The notes under the pieces were generated by a model. The model made no database searches, was not told the DNA's origin, and was given only the letters and a program-made list of their open reading frames with translations. The translations under genes and the position numbers were made by a program. A stretch of 64,000 bases of DNA from Isoetes taiwanensis (lineage: Eukaryota > Streptophyta > Lycopodiopsida > Isoetales > Isoetaceae), in assembly GCA_021234155.1 (NCBI GenBank), contig JAJEKV010000036.1, positions 13,779,426-13,843,425 on the forward strand, in the 5' to 3' direction. Shown here one piece after another: positions 11,791-23,109 of the stretch (positions are counted from its first letter, which is position 1; each line of letters starts with the position of its first letter).

Positions 11791-13022
11791 TGTATATGAC
11801 CATGACCGGCGACGTCAACAAAAGACCGAAGAGGTGGTCGTCGATAGTAAGGACCGAAGCGGAGTACTGGAAGCTGTTAGAAAGTTACAAGAGGATGATA
11901 GTTGGGACCGGGCAAGCGGATCAAGTGAGAAGCGACCAAAGAAGCAATAAAGGCCATGGGGTTGTCCATGGTGCAACAAGTTCATGTAACTTTGAAATAT
12001 GTTTTAAAGAATAACAAGTTAGCTTAGTAAATATTTAAAAAAATGTGCTTTGGACATGTGGCCAAAAGGCACTAGGTTACGGTTAGGATTAAATGTTAGA
12101 AAACACAAAAAATAGATGGTGGGGATTATCTCAACTTAGGATTGCCATGTTGGACGACATAGATTAATTGTTGAGATTATAAAAAGAGAGAGAAACGTTG
12201 TGTTGTGAGGAGAGAAAATTTGGAATAGAAATTTTGTTACGTTTCTCCCTTGCTTTGCATTTCCTTGATGTGTGGCATGCGTAAGATGTTAATAACATGT
12301 ACCTTAAATGCTTGTTGTAGATCCTAAACATCACATTAAAATTAAATTAAAGGAGAAGGCAACGAACCTGTTTAGGAGAAGGCAACGAACGGTTGGCTTA
12401 GGGCGAACTGCGTCATCCGGATCCGACACGCAATCCCAAAAAGCGCCTAACCGGCCTGGTGGGTAACCATCCGGACCGCCATTCCGACCTCTTCAGCATC
12501 CTCCAGATCCAGCAACCAGGTAAACTCTGATGCTCCTTGTTGTTTTCCGAATTTGCTTATATCTTTATGAAAGAGAATGGAAATGGAGTTTTCGATGGTT
12601 ATGTAAACCTGGTTATTCACAGAGCAGTGGGATTAGAGTTATGATTGTGGTTATGTAAACCTGGTTCTGGTTACTCACAGAGCAGTTGAATTAGAGTTAA
12701 GTTTGTGGTTATGTATTTGGAATGAGCATCACTGAACTTTTCTAGTCATGTGAACGAAAATTACTTCATAATCGTGGATTTCTTATCCGTGGTTATGTTG
12801 CAACTCCGGGAAATGCATTATCAGGACTTCTTGTATATCTAGTCATGAAAGTAATCATTGTGATGTATGGTCCGTGATGCGATATGGATATGGATGAGCA
12901 AGGAACGCGTGAAGGAGACTATCAATGGGCCGAACTTCCTAGGCACCCATGCTTGGTAAGATAGGACTTATCTATCTCTTTTAAACCGGCATTTACTGGT
13001 GAGAGAGACTGGAGGGTTAACA
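11791..13022 (+). repeat. Element 1, 5' LTR
   Basis: TG at the start and CA at the end; 1232 bp. It is nearly identical to the 3' LTR in AT-rich parts, but differs strongly in the GC-rich patch at about 12370-12530. The LTR is followed by TTGGTTCCACTAGGG; I could not assign a primer tRNA. Confidence 0.93.
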
Positions 13023-13052
13023 TTGGTTCCACTAGGGACGATGTTTGGTTCT

Positions 13053-13638
13053 TTTTAGTCCCATGCCTCCCAGTATGGGACTATTCATGCATACAATTCG
13101 TCAAGCTCTCAAGGATCTCGATCGCCCGGGTCAGCCATCAAAGGCTCGTGAGGAAGACCAAGCGGCGAACCCCTTGATCCAAAGCCTGCGTGGCCAGATC
13201 AACAAGAAGCGCCCTTTCGGACAAGTAACGTCTGACCCGTCCTTGCCAGCGTCGGCGTCGGCCAATTATTCTAGGCACTTCAAGAGGCACCGCCAACATT
13301 CTGCAAATCGGGCCTCCTTCGAGTCCAGACCGAGATCGGTCGAGTGTTTATATTGGGCCCAAAGGCCATTGTACTATATATATGAGTAGAGCTAGCACAT
13401 GAGTTTTTTAGATGAGTTTTGAGTCTTGTCTCCCTTCGGGTTTTCTCTCTATTGCGAGAGAGCTCATGTATATTCATCATTGATATCAAGGAAGCTTATC
13501 ATTTTCCCTCTCATTTGTTACATTTTTCTTCTTCTTCTTCTCTTCTTGCAAATCGGCGTGACATAGTCCCGGACTCTCTGTTAGATCCACGGGTCCTCCG
13601 AGGGAGCTGTCTTCAGGAGTTCGAACCGGACCCAAACA
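13053..13638 (+). repeat. Element 2, 5' LTR
   Basis: Matches 37622-38209 over its length, including GGACTATTCATGCATACAA, AAGAGGCACCGCCAACATTC, the TATATATATGAGTAG stretch and ATTGATATCAAGGAAGCTT. The terminal TG is lost. Differences from the partner are concentrated in the GC-rich part (about 13105-13260). Confidence 0.9.
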
Positions 13639-13854
13639 ACATGCGCTGCGGGTCTGATTCCATCCTACTTTACTTTCACGCCGTAATGCGTCCAGTAACT
13701 TCACGCCCGGAAGAACTCCTTTCTCGAGCGGCCTCACCGCACGGGAGCGCCATCGGCGTCGAAACCGTTTAGCGACATGTATGGATCTGCCCCCTTATGA
13801 CATCGAGGGGGAGGCCATCTTGATCTAGGGCTCGGTCGGCGCCACCTACCCCTC

Positions 13855-15490
13855 GTGGTCTGTCTCGCCCCGGTTCCCGCCCCCAAAGCGTGCAAACATT
13901 GCTCACAACCTCGATCCCCTCATCACTATCGGGAGCCTTATCGGGCTCAACCTTCTCAACCGTACTTTCATATACGAACATGCCTACATCCATCATTCTT
14001 CAGCCCCGCCCTCTTCCTTCACAACCATCATCTCTCCCGGGTGAACACGGATATCCACACGTCTCCTTTAAGCCTACCCAGGAATATCCTTTCCCTACGT
14101 TTCCCACGCCCTTCTGTTTACAACCCCATGGATCTCAAAACCAATGCTCCAGCTATACTGTTTCTCAACCGTTCACCCCTTCATCCGGGGTCCTTCGGGC
14201 ACCATGCCACATCCAACTCAACCTCAATATCCTCACTATCTTCCTATTTCTGTCAAAGCACTTTCACATCTACCCTTGAGACTCGAACCTGACTTATCCC
14301 ACCTTTGGCAACACGAAAGGCAAACCGTTAGACCAAAGTGCTCAGGCCCACATGGAAGAATTTGAGGCTCTAGCTGTCCTAAATGGTCATGCGCGCAACC
14401 TCAATGAAATTCCACATCTTTTCCACCACCTGCGTGGCTCTCCTCATCAATGGCTCATGTCCAACAAAAGCCATTGGAAACAAGACTGGTCGAAATGAGG
14501 CGCTTTTACGTCTCATTATGGGACTACAGGATGATGATCAACTTCATCTCAAGCAACTCAATGAACTTCAACAAGAGCCGAATGAGTTCCGGATTTTTAG
14601 CGGATCGACTTCACATACGCTAGAAAGCTCAAGGAGTACCCACACGAGCGGATTTTGGTGCGGTTTCTCCAAGGACTTCCTCCGGCTATTAGACTCATGA
14701 TTGAATACTGCGTCCCAAGACTTTGGGAGCGGGCTATCGACCTTTGTCAATCACTTTCTGATCAATGTTTCCTCGGCGTGGCTCTTCAAGAGCTCCGTTC
14801 ATTCCACTGTCATGGTTCCACAAATTTTGGCCTCAACACGCTAATCCGGTAGCGAGTCAAATCACGGTGCCATATTTGCAAATACCAAGGCCATTTGGCA
14901 AATGAGTGCAACTCCACCAATGGCCCCTCATTGCAAGCTTATGCAACATGTGCAATCATGCCCCACGGAAGAGTGCACTCACACTCATCCCACACCGTTC
15001 CCAACAAAATGGTTTATCAAGTGCAAACCACACCTCGGCTTAACAATCGCCTTCGCTCGCCCACCACTTCAGCGCAACCCACTCAACTCTATCAGCGGGG
15101 AACAACCGGGGATCCAACCCCGTCCTCCTTTTGATCCTTCTAAAGCTTCGGTGTTATCTTTGTCAAGAATGGGGTCATACCACCCGGCGTGTCCTCAACT
15201 TCCACAAGTTCGGGTACAACTTCACGGCACAAATCAGACCACCTCGATCCGCCTCCACGGCTTACCAACTGCGGATTGCTAATGGCAAACAAGGCGAGAC
15301 CAGTTCTTAGAAGCCACCAAGAGCCTCGGCAATCGCGCTATCAACCAGCTCGACAAATCAACCTCAAATTTGGATCAACAAGCACAAGAGGAAATGCCCG
15401 GGCACTTAATCCTCCGATCCGGCCATCAAATTGGGTTGGTTTAGTTTCACGCCCGGACCAAGGCATCGCGATCCCCCTTGACCATTATTA
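13855..15490 (+). pseudogene. Element 2 GAG, broken into several frames
   Basis: A retrotransposon capsid region spread over three frames. A zinc knuckle of CX2CX4HX4C form (CHICKYQGHLANEC) lies at 14868-14909. A second (CYLCQEWGH, shifting frame before CPQLPQV) follows near 15150-15210. Element 3 has the same pair of knuckles followed by CPQLPQV, so the arrangement is a family trait. Before the first knuckle, pieces such as LKQLNELQQEPNEF (about 14550) and RFLQGLPPAIRLMIEYC (about 14660) fit the gypsy GAG fold. Frameshifts and stops mean no single protein can be made. Confidence 0.75.
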
Positions 15491-15959
15491 GATGGTAATT
15501 AACCACGCCTTTGCAGTTGACACCATTCCTCATGAGAGGAGCGAAAAAAGGTTCACTTTGCACCGACTTGGAAGCTCATGCCACATGTCATGCAAAAGTT
15601 CCGCCAAAGCATTTTTGAACCTCATGCAAGCTCGGGCGAAGGCGCACATTGGCAAATGTTCATGCCACCACCAGAGCTCAACAAAGACAAGATACCCCTT
15701 CCACATCTCAACCTCCACGCCTCGGGCGTATCCCAATATTGCTGCCGAGGTTGACTTACTCAAAGAAGTTCTTTGCTTCACTACCACGCCTCCAAACACC
15801 GGTGGAACATGAGATCCTTTTTCTCATGTGCCTCTAGAACTCCAAGAGGAGCTAGCCAAGATCAAAATTCCTTTAAGCTTGGCAACCATTTTGAAACTCA
15901 TCCTGCTCTCAGGACGGTTACCCTCCCCCATTTGTTTTAGTTGGGCTGTGGCTACCTCT

Positions 15960-16230
15960 ACACCCACGGTCCATGCCGCGGTGGGTAGCCAAACCAAGTC
16001 AACCATGTTCAAATAGATGGAGGTAGCATGATCAATCTCATCGCGGATAGCTCCGCGAAAACAAATGGGCATCACACAACTCTTTCGGTGCCCCATATGA
16101 CATCAAATTGGCTAATGGCCATATCACGCCGCGACCTCAAAGGCGTCACACCTCTTCTTCACATCAACATCGGTGATCTCGAAAGCTTCCCCATGGAATT
16201 TGGAGTTTGGAAAGGCGAAGATCGGTGACT
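15960..16230 (+). pseudogene. Element 2 retropepsin-like protease, broken
   Basis: The frame around 16013-16060 reads DGGSMINLIADSS, where the aspartic protease motif D-[ST]-G is expected; here it is D-G-G. The C-terminal part (INIGDLESFPMEF, about 16165-16205) lines up with INIGDLQFTMESVF-type sequence in element 3. A frame break precedes the motif. The position between GAG and RT is normal for gypsy elements. Confidence 0.65.
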
Positions 16231-17029
16231 ATAAATGTTGGTGGCGGACCTTTTCTCCGCCCGGGCAAAAAAGTATCCATTGCTGGGCCACGGACGGTTA
16301 GTCATCACTGATGGTCATCTCAAATGCCACCATGGACTTGCAAAACTGGCGGGATCATTTACGTTGACAATGCGGAACCCTCTCTCACCGAACCGCAGTC
16401 TGAAGAAGCTCGGAATATTTATCAAGTTCCGGGCTCCACCTGCGAGTCTGCCTCTGTCATCCTACCCCCCGAATATGCTGATCCTTGGGAGAAATGACTC
16501 TTGATGGGGACGTACGTGGCTGCTTTGCTTGACCCTTACGGCTCCTTGCAATCGAATCCAACGTGTTGATCCTTTTCGGATCTTTGCACCTCACGCAACT
16601 CTGTTGATGTACCGCATTTGTCATGAAGCAACCTCTGGCCCTGGATGGTTGAGCAACCCCTTTTTCACCCGCCAAGTGCCCGCATATCGGTTATGCTCCA
16701 ACCTCCGGCACACATTGTCGGGATCTTCAAGTAATACCCCATATTCGGACTCCGTAAGTCGAGATTGTGGGCGTCGGCAACAATCAACACCGTCCGCATT
16801 AAGCGCAAATCTTAGGCTCCTTATCGTAAGCGAGGGCCGTCAAGGTACGTTCAAAAATTCAAACACATTTTAAGCACGGAGTTCTGAGAGATCTTGGGGG
16901 AATCAACAAAAGCTTGGGGAACTCACCATTCCTACCAAATCGATGCACGCGACCGGTGTAGCAGCGGCGATCTGCAGCTCAACCTAATTACAGGTGATCG
17001 GCGTCCAAGGCGGAAATTGACAAACTCTC

Positions 17030-18114
17030 GCTGCGGGTTTGATCTATGAGGTCAAACATTACGAATGGGTGAGCCCCATCGTCATTGCCCTCAAACACAA
17101 TGGTAAGATCCAAGGGTGTGTGGACTATCGGAAACTCAACCGGGGCCACGGGCGTGATCATTTTTCCACTTCCTTCACGGACCGACCCCCGGAAGAGGTG
17201 GCCGGACATGAGATGTACTCCTTCATGGATGGTTTTTACGGCTACAATCGGATCTCAATCAAAGAATCGATCAACTCAAGACTACTTTCACCACCAGGTG
17301 GGGGCACTTTTGCCTACAAGGTGGTTCCTTTTGGATTATCAAACTCTCCATCAACGCTTTTCAGCATCATGCTCTCGTTTTTCATGATTTCATGAAGGAA
17401 AAATCCCTTCTTTGCAAATTTTTCAAGATGACTTCTCGCCCTCTGGTTCCATGGCTGACCATTTGGATAAATTGGAACTCGTCTTCAGAAATGTGATGAG
17501 TAGAGGCATTAGTCTCAATCACGAGAAATGCACCTTTTTCGTCACCTACGGTGTTCTGTTAGGCCATGTTGTCGCAAAGCGGGTATCACCACAGATCACG
17601 CTAAATCGGTTTGTGTGCTCAAGGCTCAAGCACCAGCCAATATCAAAGGAGACACGCTCTTTCTTTTGGGTAAGGTAAATTATTACTCCACCTTCATGCA
17701 CGGACTTGCGGCCATTGCAGATCCCATTCATAAACTCACGGGTGGCGAATCCACGGGCGGAATTCCCGATCTTTGCTGCTGGTGAAGCTTTTGCTTACTT
17801 TCGGGGCACCGGTTCTTGTTCCTCCTCAATGGGACAAGCCCTTTCCGCGTTCATGTAGATGTCGTTTTGCTATGGGTACATTCTTTTCTCAAGAATATGA
17901 TCGCGACAAACCAAATCGCTTCGCCCGGCCCGAAAACTCAATTCTGGCGCAACTATTCAACGCCGCGGGCGTGAAGCTTGGGTCTCATTTTTACGTGTCC
18001 AACGCTTCGTCATTACCTTTTGGGCTGATCAAATCAAGTTCTTTGTGGACCACCAAGCACTCTATTTGATCAACAAGTCCACGCCCACGGGCGCATTGCT
18101 CGTTGGGTCCTTCT
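17030..18114 (+). pseudogene. Element 2 reverse transcriptase and first part of RNase H
   Basis: Gypsy RT blocks are clear: VSPIVIALKHNGKIQGCVDY (about 17070-17130), HEMYSFMDGFYGYNRISIKE (17208-17268), FAYKVVPFGLSN (about 17310) and the catalytic IFQDDFSPSG (about 17418-17447, F-x-D-D form). GISLNHEKCTFF and VLLGHVV follow. RNase H begins near 17790 (VLVPPQWDKPF) and is cut at 18114 by element 3 just after DHQALYLINKSTPTG. At least three frame changes break the ORF. Confidence 0.88.
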
Positions 18115-18697
18115 TGTTAGCCCCCATGCTGGCGGACACCGCGAGTCTATACCTTTTGCGCATGAGGCGAGGCCCCACTGGCCCACGGTGTCCAGAAAGA
18201 GGGATCCACAAAGCCCTCGGCGGGTCAAAGCTCCTCAAGAAGCGAAGACCCAAAGGTAGGACTGGGCGGGCCACTACTTGTCGTTAGCGCGTGGCGGACG
18301 GCTGATTCTGTTCGAGTGCCCAAGCAGTGGAAGCAGCGTTGTCATGATGATCGGTTGAGGCCCGTAGGCCACTTCAGTGTTCCTATATTGTAGCATTTTG
18401 CTCCTTCAAAAAGAGGGTTGAGTGTTCTTTTGTGTCACTCTGAGTGAACATCTTTGGTGCTTTGTTAATGCGCTCTTTTGAGCCTTCATTGTACACTTGT
18501 TTTGATCAATGGATTGTGTGTTCTCCACAAGTGTCTTGTGTGTTTCATTGTGTATTGCCATTCTTTGTTTTATCGAGTTTTCTTGTTCTTTCCTCTGTTA
18601 GCAAAAATCCCGTGACAAAGTGTCACCGATTTGCCACTGCGGACTTCACGGATCTCACCAGTCTGTCCCTCGGCGATCCAGAGCAGGACCCCAAACA
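18115..18697 (+). repeat. Element 3, 5' LTR
   Basis: 583 bp, TG to CA. Paired with 27021-27616 (shared GAGTCTATAC, GAGGGATCCACAA, TGCTCCTTCAAAAA and ACAAGTGTCTTGTGTGTTTC). Small indels separate the two, mostly in GC-rich parts. Confidence 0.95.
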
Positions 18698-19389
18698 AAC
18701 AATTTGTTAGCGGGCTTCTGAAAGCTGTATTGATACCATGTTCAATCCTTCTTTACTCCGTGATATTCAACACGGATGGGTCAAGACGCCGTCGCCATGA
18801 ACTGCGCGACGCCTCCCGCGAATATGTCCACATACACTCTGGTTCGATTGTCTCTTCTCCGTGTAATGAGGCTTAATCTGTTCCACCTACACCCACGACA
18901 ACTTTCGGGGACCGACCTCCTGTGGAAGGTAGCCATTGTTCCGTTCCACGTTCGCCACATCATGCGGAGGCAACCTGACCCTTTGAATTTGCCTCCACAG
19001 GAATCCCCAACTCAAGATCAGGCGGAACCACCGCAATTTTCTGCGGAACATCACCGCAAAATGTTTTCTCTATTGGTAATCTTTCTTTAGGAACGGTACC
19101 ACAGCTTCCACCTTTGTCAATTCCCCCTACGTTCCCCGTTCCCCTTCGTTCATTTCTACCTTTGTTCATGCCATCTACAACCTTTTGTTTCCCACTACAA
19201 CCGCCCGGTACCTCTTTTACTAATCTCACACAACCTATGCGGTTCGGTACCTATCACGGCTAACCAACACCTCTTGTCTTTTCTTTTTCCACAAATGCAA
19301 ACACCCATTCATGCAACTGACTCCTACACATGCTTTAAAAACTCCCATATCCACTCTTTGGAAATGATAAGGTAAACACATAGACCGAG

Positions 19390-20480
19390 TGCTGGGGCTC
19401 ACATGGATGAATTTTGAGTCACTTGCGGGATCTCAATGGTCACTCAGATCCAAAACTAAAATTCCACATCTTTTTCGACCTGCGTGGAGCACTTACGAAT
19501 GGCTGATGGCAAACAAAAGCCCTTTGGAAACAAGATTGGATACACATGAAGACCTCTTTTCTTTCCCATTACGGCACCCTTGCGGATGATCAACAATGGC
19601 AAGGCGACCTCAACACACTGTGAGAACCGGGAGAATCTGCGAGAGACTTTGCGTGCATCGACCACAGATCTTAGTCAACAAGTTGAAGGAATTTCCAACC
19701 CAAAGCCAAATTCTAGTGTGGTTTCTTCAAGGCTTACCCTCTCACATCCGATTTATGGTGAGTATTTGCGCCCCAAGACATTACAAGAAGCCATTGAATT
19801 AGTCAATCACTCTGTTCATGTTTCCTCGCGGTGATCAAGCCACGATACTCCCATTTCCCTGGGCTACACCCACGCGCACCTCGGCTGCCCCACGGCGGTT
19901 CCCCAAGAAATAACATTTGGTGTACTATTTGCGATTACTCGGGACATGCGAATGAGTGTAACTCGTGGATAGCATGATCCATTGCAAACGCTGCAACATG
20001 CAGAACCACACCAGCAAGAATGTACAAATCCACGACCAAATCATTATCGACAACGTCTTGTTCACCAAGTCACGAAGGTACCCACGCAAACTCAACCCCG
20101 GTGCATGGCACAGCCACGGCAACAACAACAACCCCAAAGAATAACAAGAACCACAGCGTGGACCTTCTCGTTCACTTTTTGATCCAAGCAAGTCCCAATG
20201 TTTCAACTGCGGACCAATGGGGTCATCGATCTGCGGTGTCCTCAACTTCCTCAAGTTCAAATACAAATTCACGCACTAATCAAACCCCACGGCGGTCGTC
20301 TTACACCTTTTCAAGTATGGGAAGCCAAAGGGAAGGCAAGGCCCACGCCCGATTCTTCAAAAGCGGCCACCACGCCCACCACAACAACAACCACGCTAAC
20401 GGCAAACAACTCAAAAACAATTGGATGATCAACTCAAGAAGAAATTTACCATGCAATCAACACCAGCCTTGAATCCCTCC
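19390..20480 (+). pseudogene. Element 3 GAG with two damaged zinc knuckles
   Basis: Capsid-like pieces in different frames (TKIPHLFRPAWSTYEWLMAN near 19460; LVNKLKEFPTQSQILVWFLQ near 19670). The first knuckle (about 19920-19965) reads CTICDYSGHANEC, one residue short of CX2CX4HX4C. The second (about 20195-20245) starts CFNCGP and changes frame before WGHRS and CPQLPQV. The same two-knuckle layout occurs in element 2. Confidence 0.7.
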
Positions 20481-20985
20481 AATTTGGATTGAGGTTCTCC
20501 CCTCATTCCCACGCCATAAGCACCGGAGTGCACCAAGTTTTGCAGCCATTTGTATCCCGGTGAGCCATCAACCAAATGCGTTCATTTTGCACCTAACTGG
20601 ATCAACTACTTCCTCATGTTCAACCTAAACTTCGCAAAAGTGCTTTCAACTCATCATCGGAAGGTAAGGCACTCAAAGTCATCAATGCTACCACACGATG
20701 GAGCCACGACCCGCGAATGCCACGACATCCGCAACACCACCACTCAACATTCTTTGCTGAAGTCGACCTCCTCAACAAAGGTAAGCGACATCTATTCTTT
20801 GAGCAACAACAACCCACGGATCCACCACAACTACTGCGCAATCCCCCGAACTTCAACAAGAACTTGCTAAAAATCAAAATTCCTCTCGTTATACGACTAT
20901 CCTACAACTATGTCCAAGACTCGAGCACATTTTACAAAACACAGATTTTGTTGTCACGATTAAGCCACATCAACACCCACGGTGC

Positions 20986-21291
20986 ATGCACCACGTGGGC
21001 CAAAAACTGTTCACCATGTTGGTCGATGGTGGCGGCTTGATCAATCTTATTACGGATAATCTGGGGCGACAATTGGGGCATAGGGGCTCCATCGCGCCTT
21101 ATGACATCAAGCTTTGCGAATGGCCATATCGCGACCCTGAGGTTACACAACCAATACCGGTCAATATTGGAGATCTACAATTTACCATGGAATCGGTGTT
21201 TGGAGGAAGGAGAAGATCAGGAGATTATGAAATGTTAGTAGGGCGACCCTTTTTGAGACAAGCTAAAAGCATTCACTCTTTGGGGGCATGA
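20986..21291 (+). pseudogene. Element 3 retropepsin-like protease
   Basis: An open frame of 101 codons carries FTMLVDGGGLINLITDNLGR near its start and YEMLVGRPFLRQAKSIHSLG near its end, the two ends of a gypsy retropepsin. The catalytic motif is D-G-G rather than D-[ST]-G, as in elements 1 and 2. This part is not frameshifted, but the surrounding polyprotein is, so no functional product is expected. Confidence 0.8.
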
Positions 21292-21949
21292 TCAACTTGT
21301 TATCCAGGATGGCAAGCTCCTTTGCCCGCGATGGATCAACCACGGGCGGATCATTTACGTAGATCACGCCCGACCGACGGTGACTCTGAACAAGTTTGCA
21401 ACACCTATCGATTTACAAGCCAAGGGTTTGCCACTCCGCGGCTTACCGAATACAATCAACCATGGGAAGACATGGATATTGATAAAGGCATAGCAAGCGC
21501 TGGTTGACCCCTATTTGACACCTTGTAACAGCGTCACATTGGTTCCACATGAGGAGGTACCCCGGCTCCTCCTCCCGTTCAAGAAGACACCACACCAACT
21601 CCTAGTGGCACGCCACTATTTTTCAAATTGGTCAACATGAACATCTGTCCTACTCTTGAGCGGCCCACAGCATTCCGGGATGATCAAGTCATTCCACACA
21701 TTCAAACTCCTGCGGTAGACATAATTGATATTGGAACAAATCAACCAATCCCAGATTGGCCTTGTGACCTCACGCCCGAAGATTGGGGAGCAAGCCATTG
21801 TGCTATTCAAAGCGTTTCAAGCACATCTTTGCTTGGGCTACAAAAGACCTAGAGGTATCCAAGAAAGAATTGGGACAACTCTCGATTCCCACCAAGCGGA
21901 TGCTAGACCCATCTAGCAGCGGCGTCGCTTAACCCAAACCAAACTTGAA

Positions 21950-23105
21950 AAGGTTAAAGCCCTAAATTATGTAAGCTTTTGGGGCATTTGGACTTATCTC
22001 ACGAGGTCAAACATTGGAATGGGTAAGTCCCTATTGTTATTGCCCTCAAACATAATGGAAAAATTGGCGGAGACAACAACTACGACCAAGGAAACTCCTC
22101 CTTAGCTGGGTGTCATTGGCCCACGCTTTCAAAGATGCTCCCACAAATACACCTTGCGTGTGATGTTTGTCGAGGCTTAGTAGACCACTGCGTGGCGGCT
22201 CGCTCTCGCCAATATACGCCTCTCCCTTTGCCAAATGGGGTATGGATTTTGTTGGTCCCATGGACCCACCACGCAATCAACACTAGGGCACGCTACATTC
22301 TAGTCTTCACCGGACTATGCAACCAAATGGGCTGAGCGTGTGCTCTACACGACAACACTACCGCTAGTACAGCTAAGGTTCTCTACAAGAACATCATCGC
22401 GATTTGGATGTCCCTTAGAATTAGTTAGTGATCGTGGAGTTCATTTCATCAATCACACTATTGCTGAACTCACTAACTATCGGACATTCATCACGGAAAA
22501 AGCACGCCTTTACTATCCCGTGGTAATGGTTGGCTGAAAAGCACAAACAAGGTGCTTATCCACATTCAGAAGAAGATTTGTGATCCTACAAGAAAAGATT
22601 GGCAAGATAAGTTACCTACAGTTTATGGGCTTACAATACAACATACAAAGTAGCAACCGGTCAAACACCTTTTCGACTTGTGTATGGCCAAGAGGCTCTT
22701 ATGCCTTTTGAGTTCATTTTACCCTCACTCAAATTTCAGTTAGCAATGAGAACATAATCCATCGCCTGACTTTTGCAAGAACGAGTTTATCAACTGGAAC
22801 AATTTGGATGAACTTCAAGAGATGCTTTTCTTAGACTTCAACAAGGCAAACAACTACAAAAACAATGGCATGACAAACACATCAAAAACAAAACTTTTCA
22901 AATTTTAATTTAGTTCTTCTTACGACTCAACAACATCCTGGCAAACTCAAGCTCGGATGGTTGGGACCATACAAAATTTCGAGATACCACATCCCCGAGT
23001 TTTACAATTACAAGAATTGAATGGCACTCCATTTCCTACATTAGTCAATGGATTTCGACTCAAGAAATTTCAAACCCCCGTCAAACATCCTTAGCTCAAG
23101 AACAA
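21950..23105 (+). pseudogene. Element 3 RT stub fused by deletion to integrase
   Basis: The start of RT is visible (WVSPIVIALKHNGKI in pieces near 22015-22065), then the sequence passes directly into the integrase zinc-binding end (CVCDVCRGLVDHC, about 22155-22195). Compared with element 2, about 1.4-1.5 kb covering RT and RNase H is missing. The integrase core follows: ARYILVFTGL (about 22285), CPLELVSDRGVHFINHTIAE (about 22410-22465) and AYNTTYKVATGQTPFRLVYG-like pieces near 22630-22690. The C-terminal LVNGFRLKKF-like end lies near 23045-23070. Stops and shifts are frequent. Confidence 0.8.
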
Positions 23106-23109
23106 AATT

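Noticed and set aside
13486-13737. Minus-strand open frame across the element 2 LTR
   Set aside because: It lies in an LTR and its upstream leader; its poly-Lys start is the complement of a pyrimidine run.
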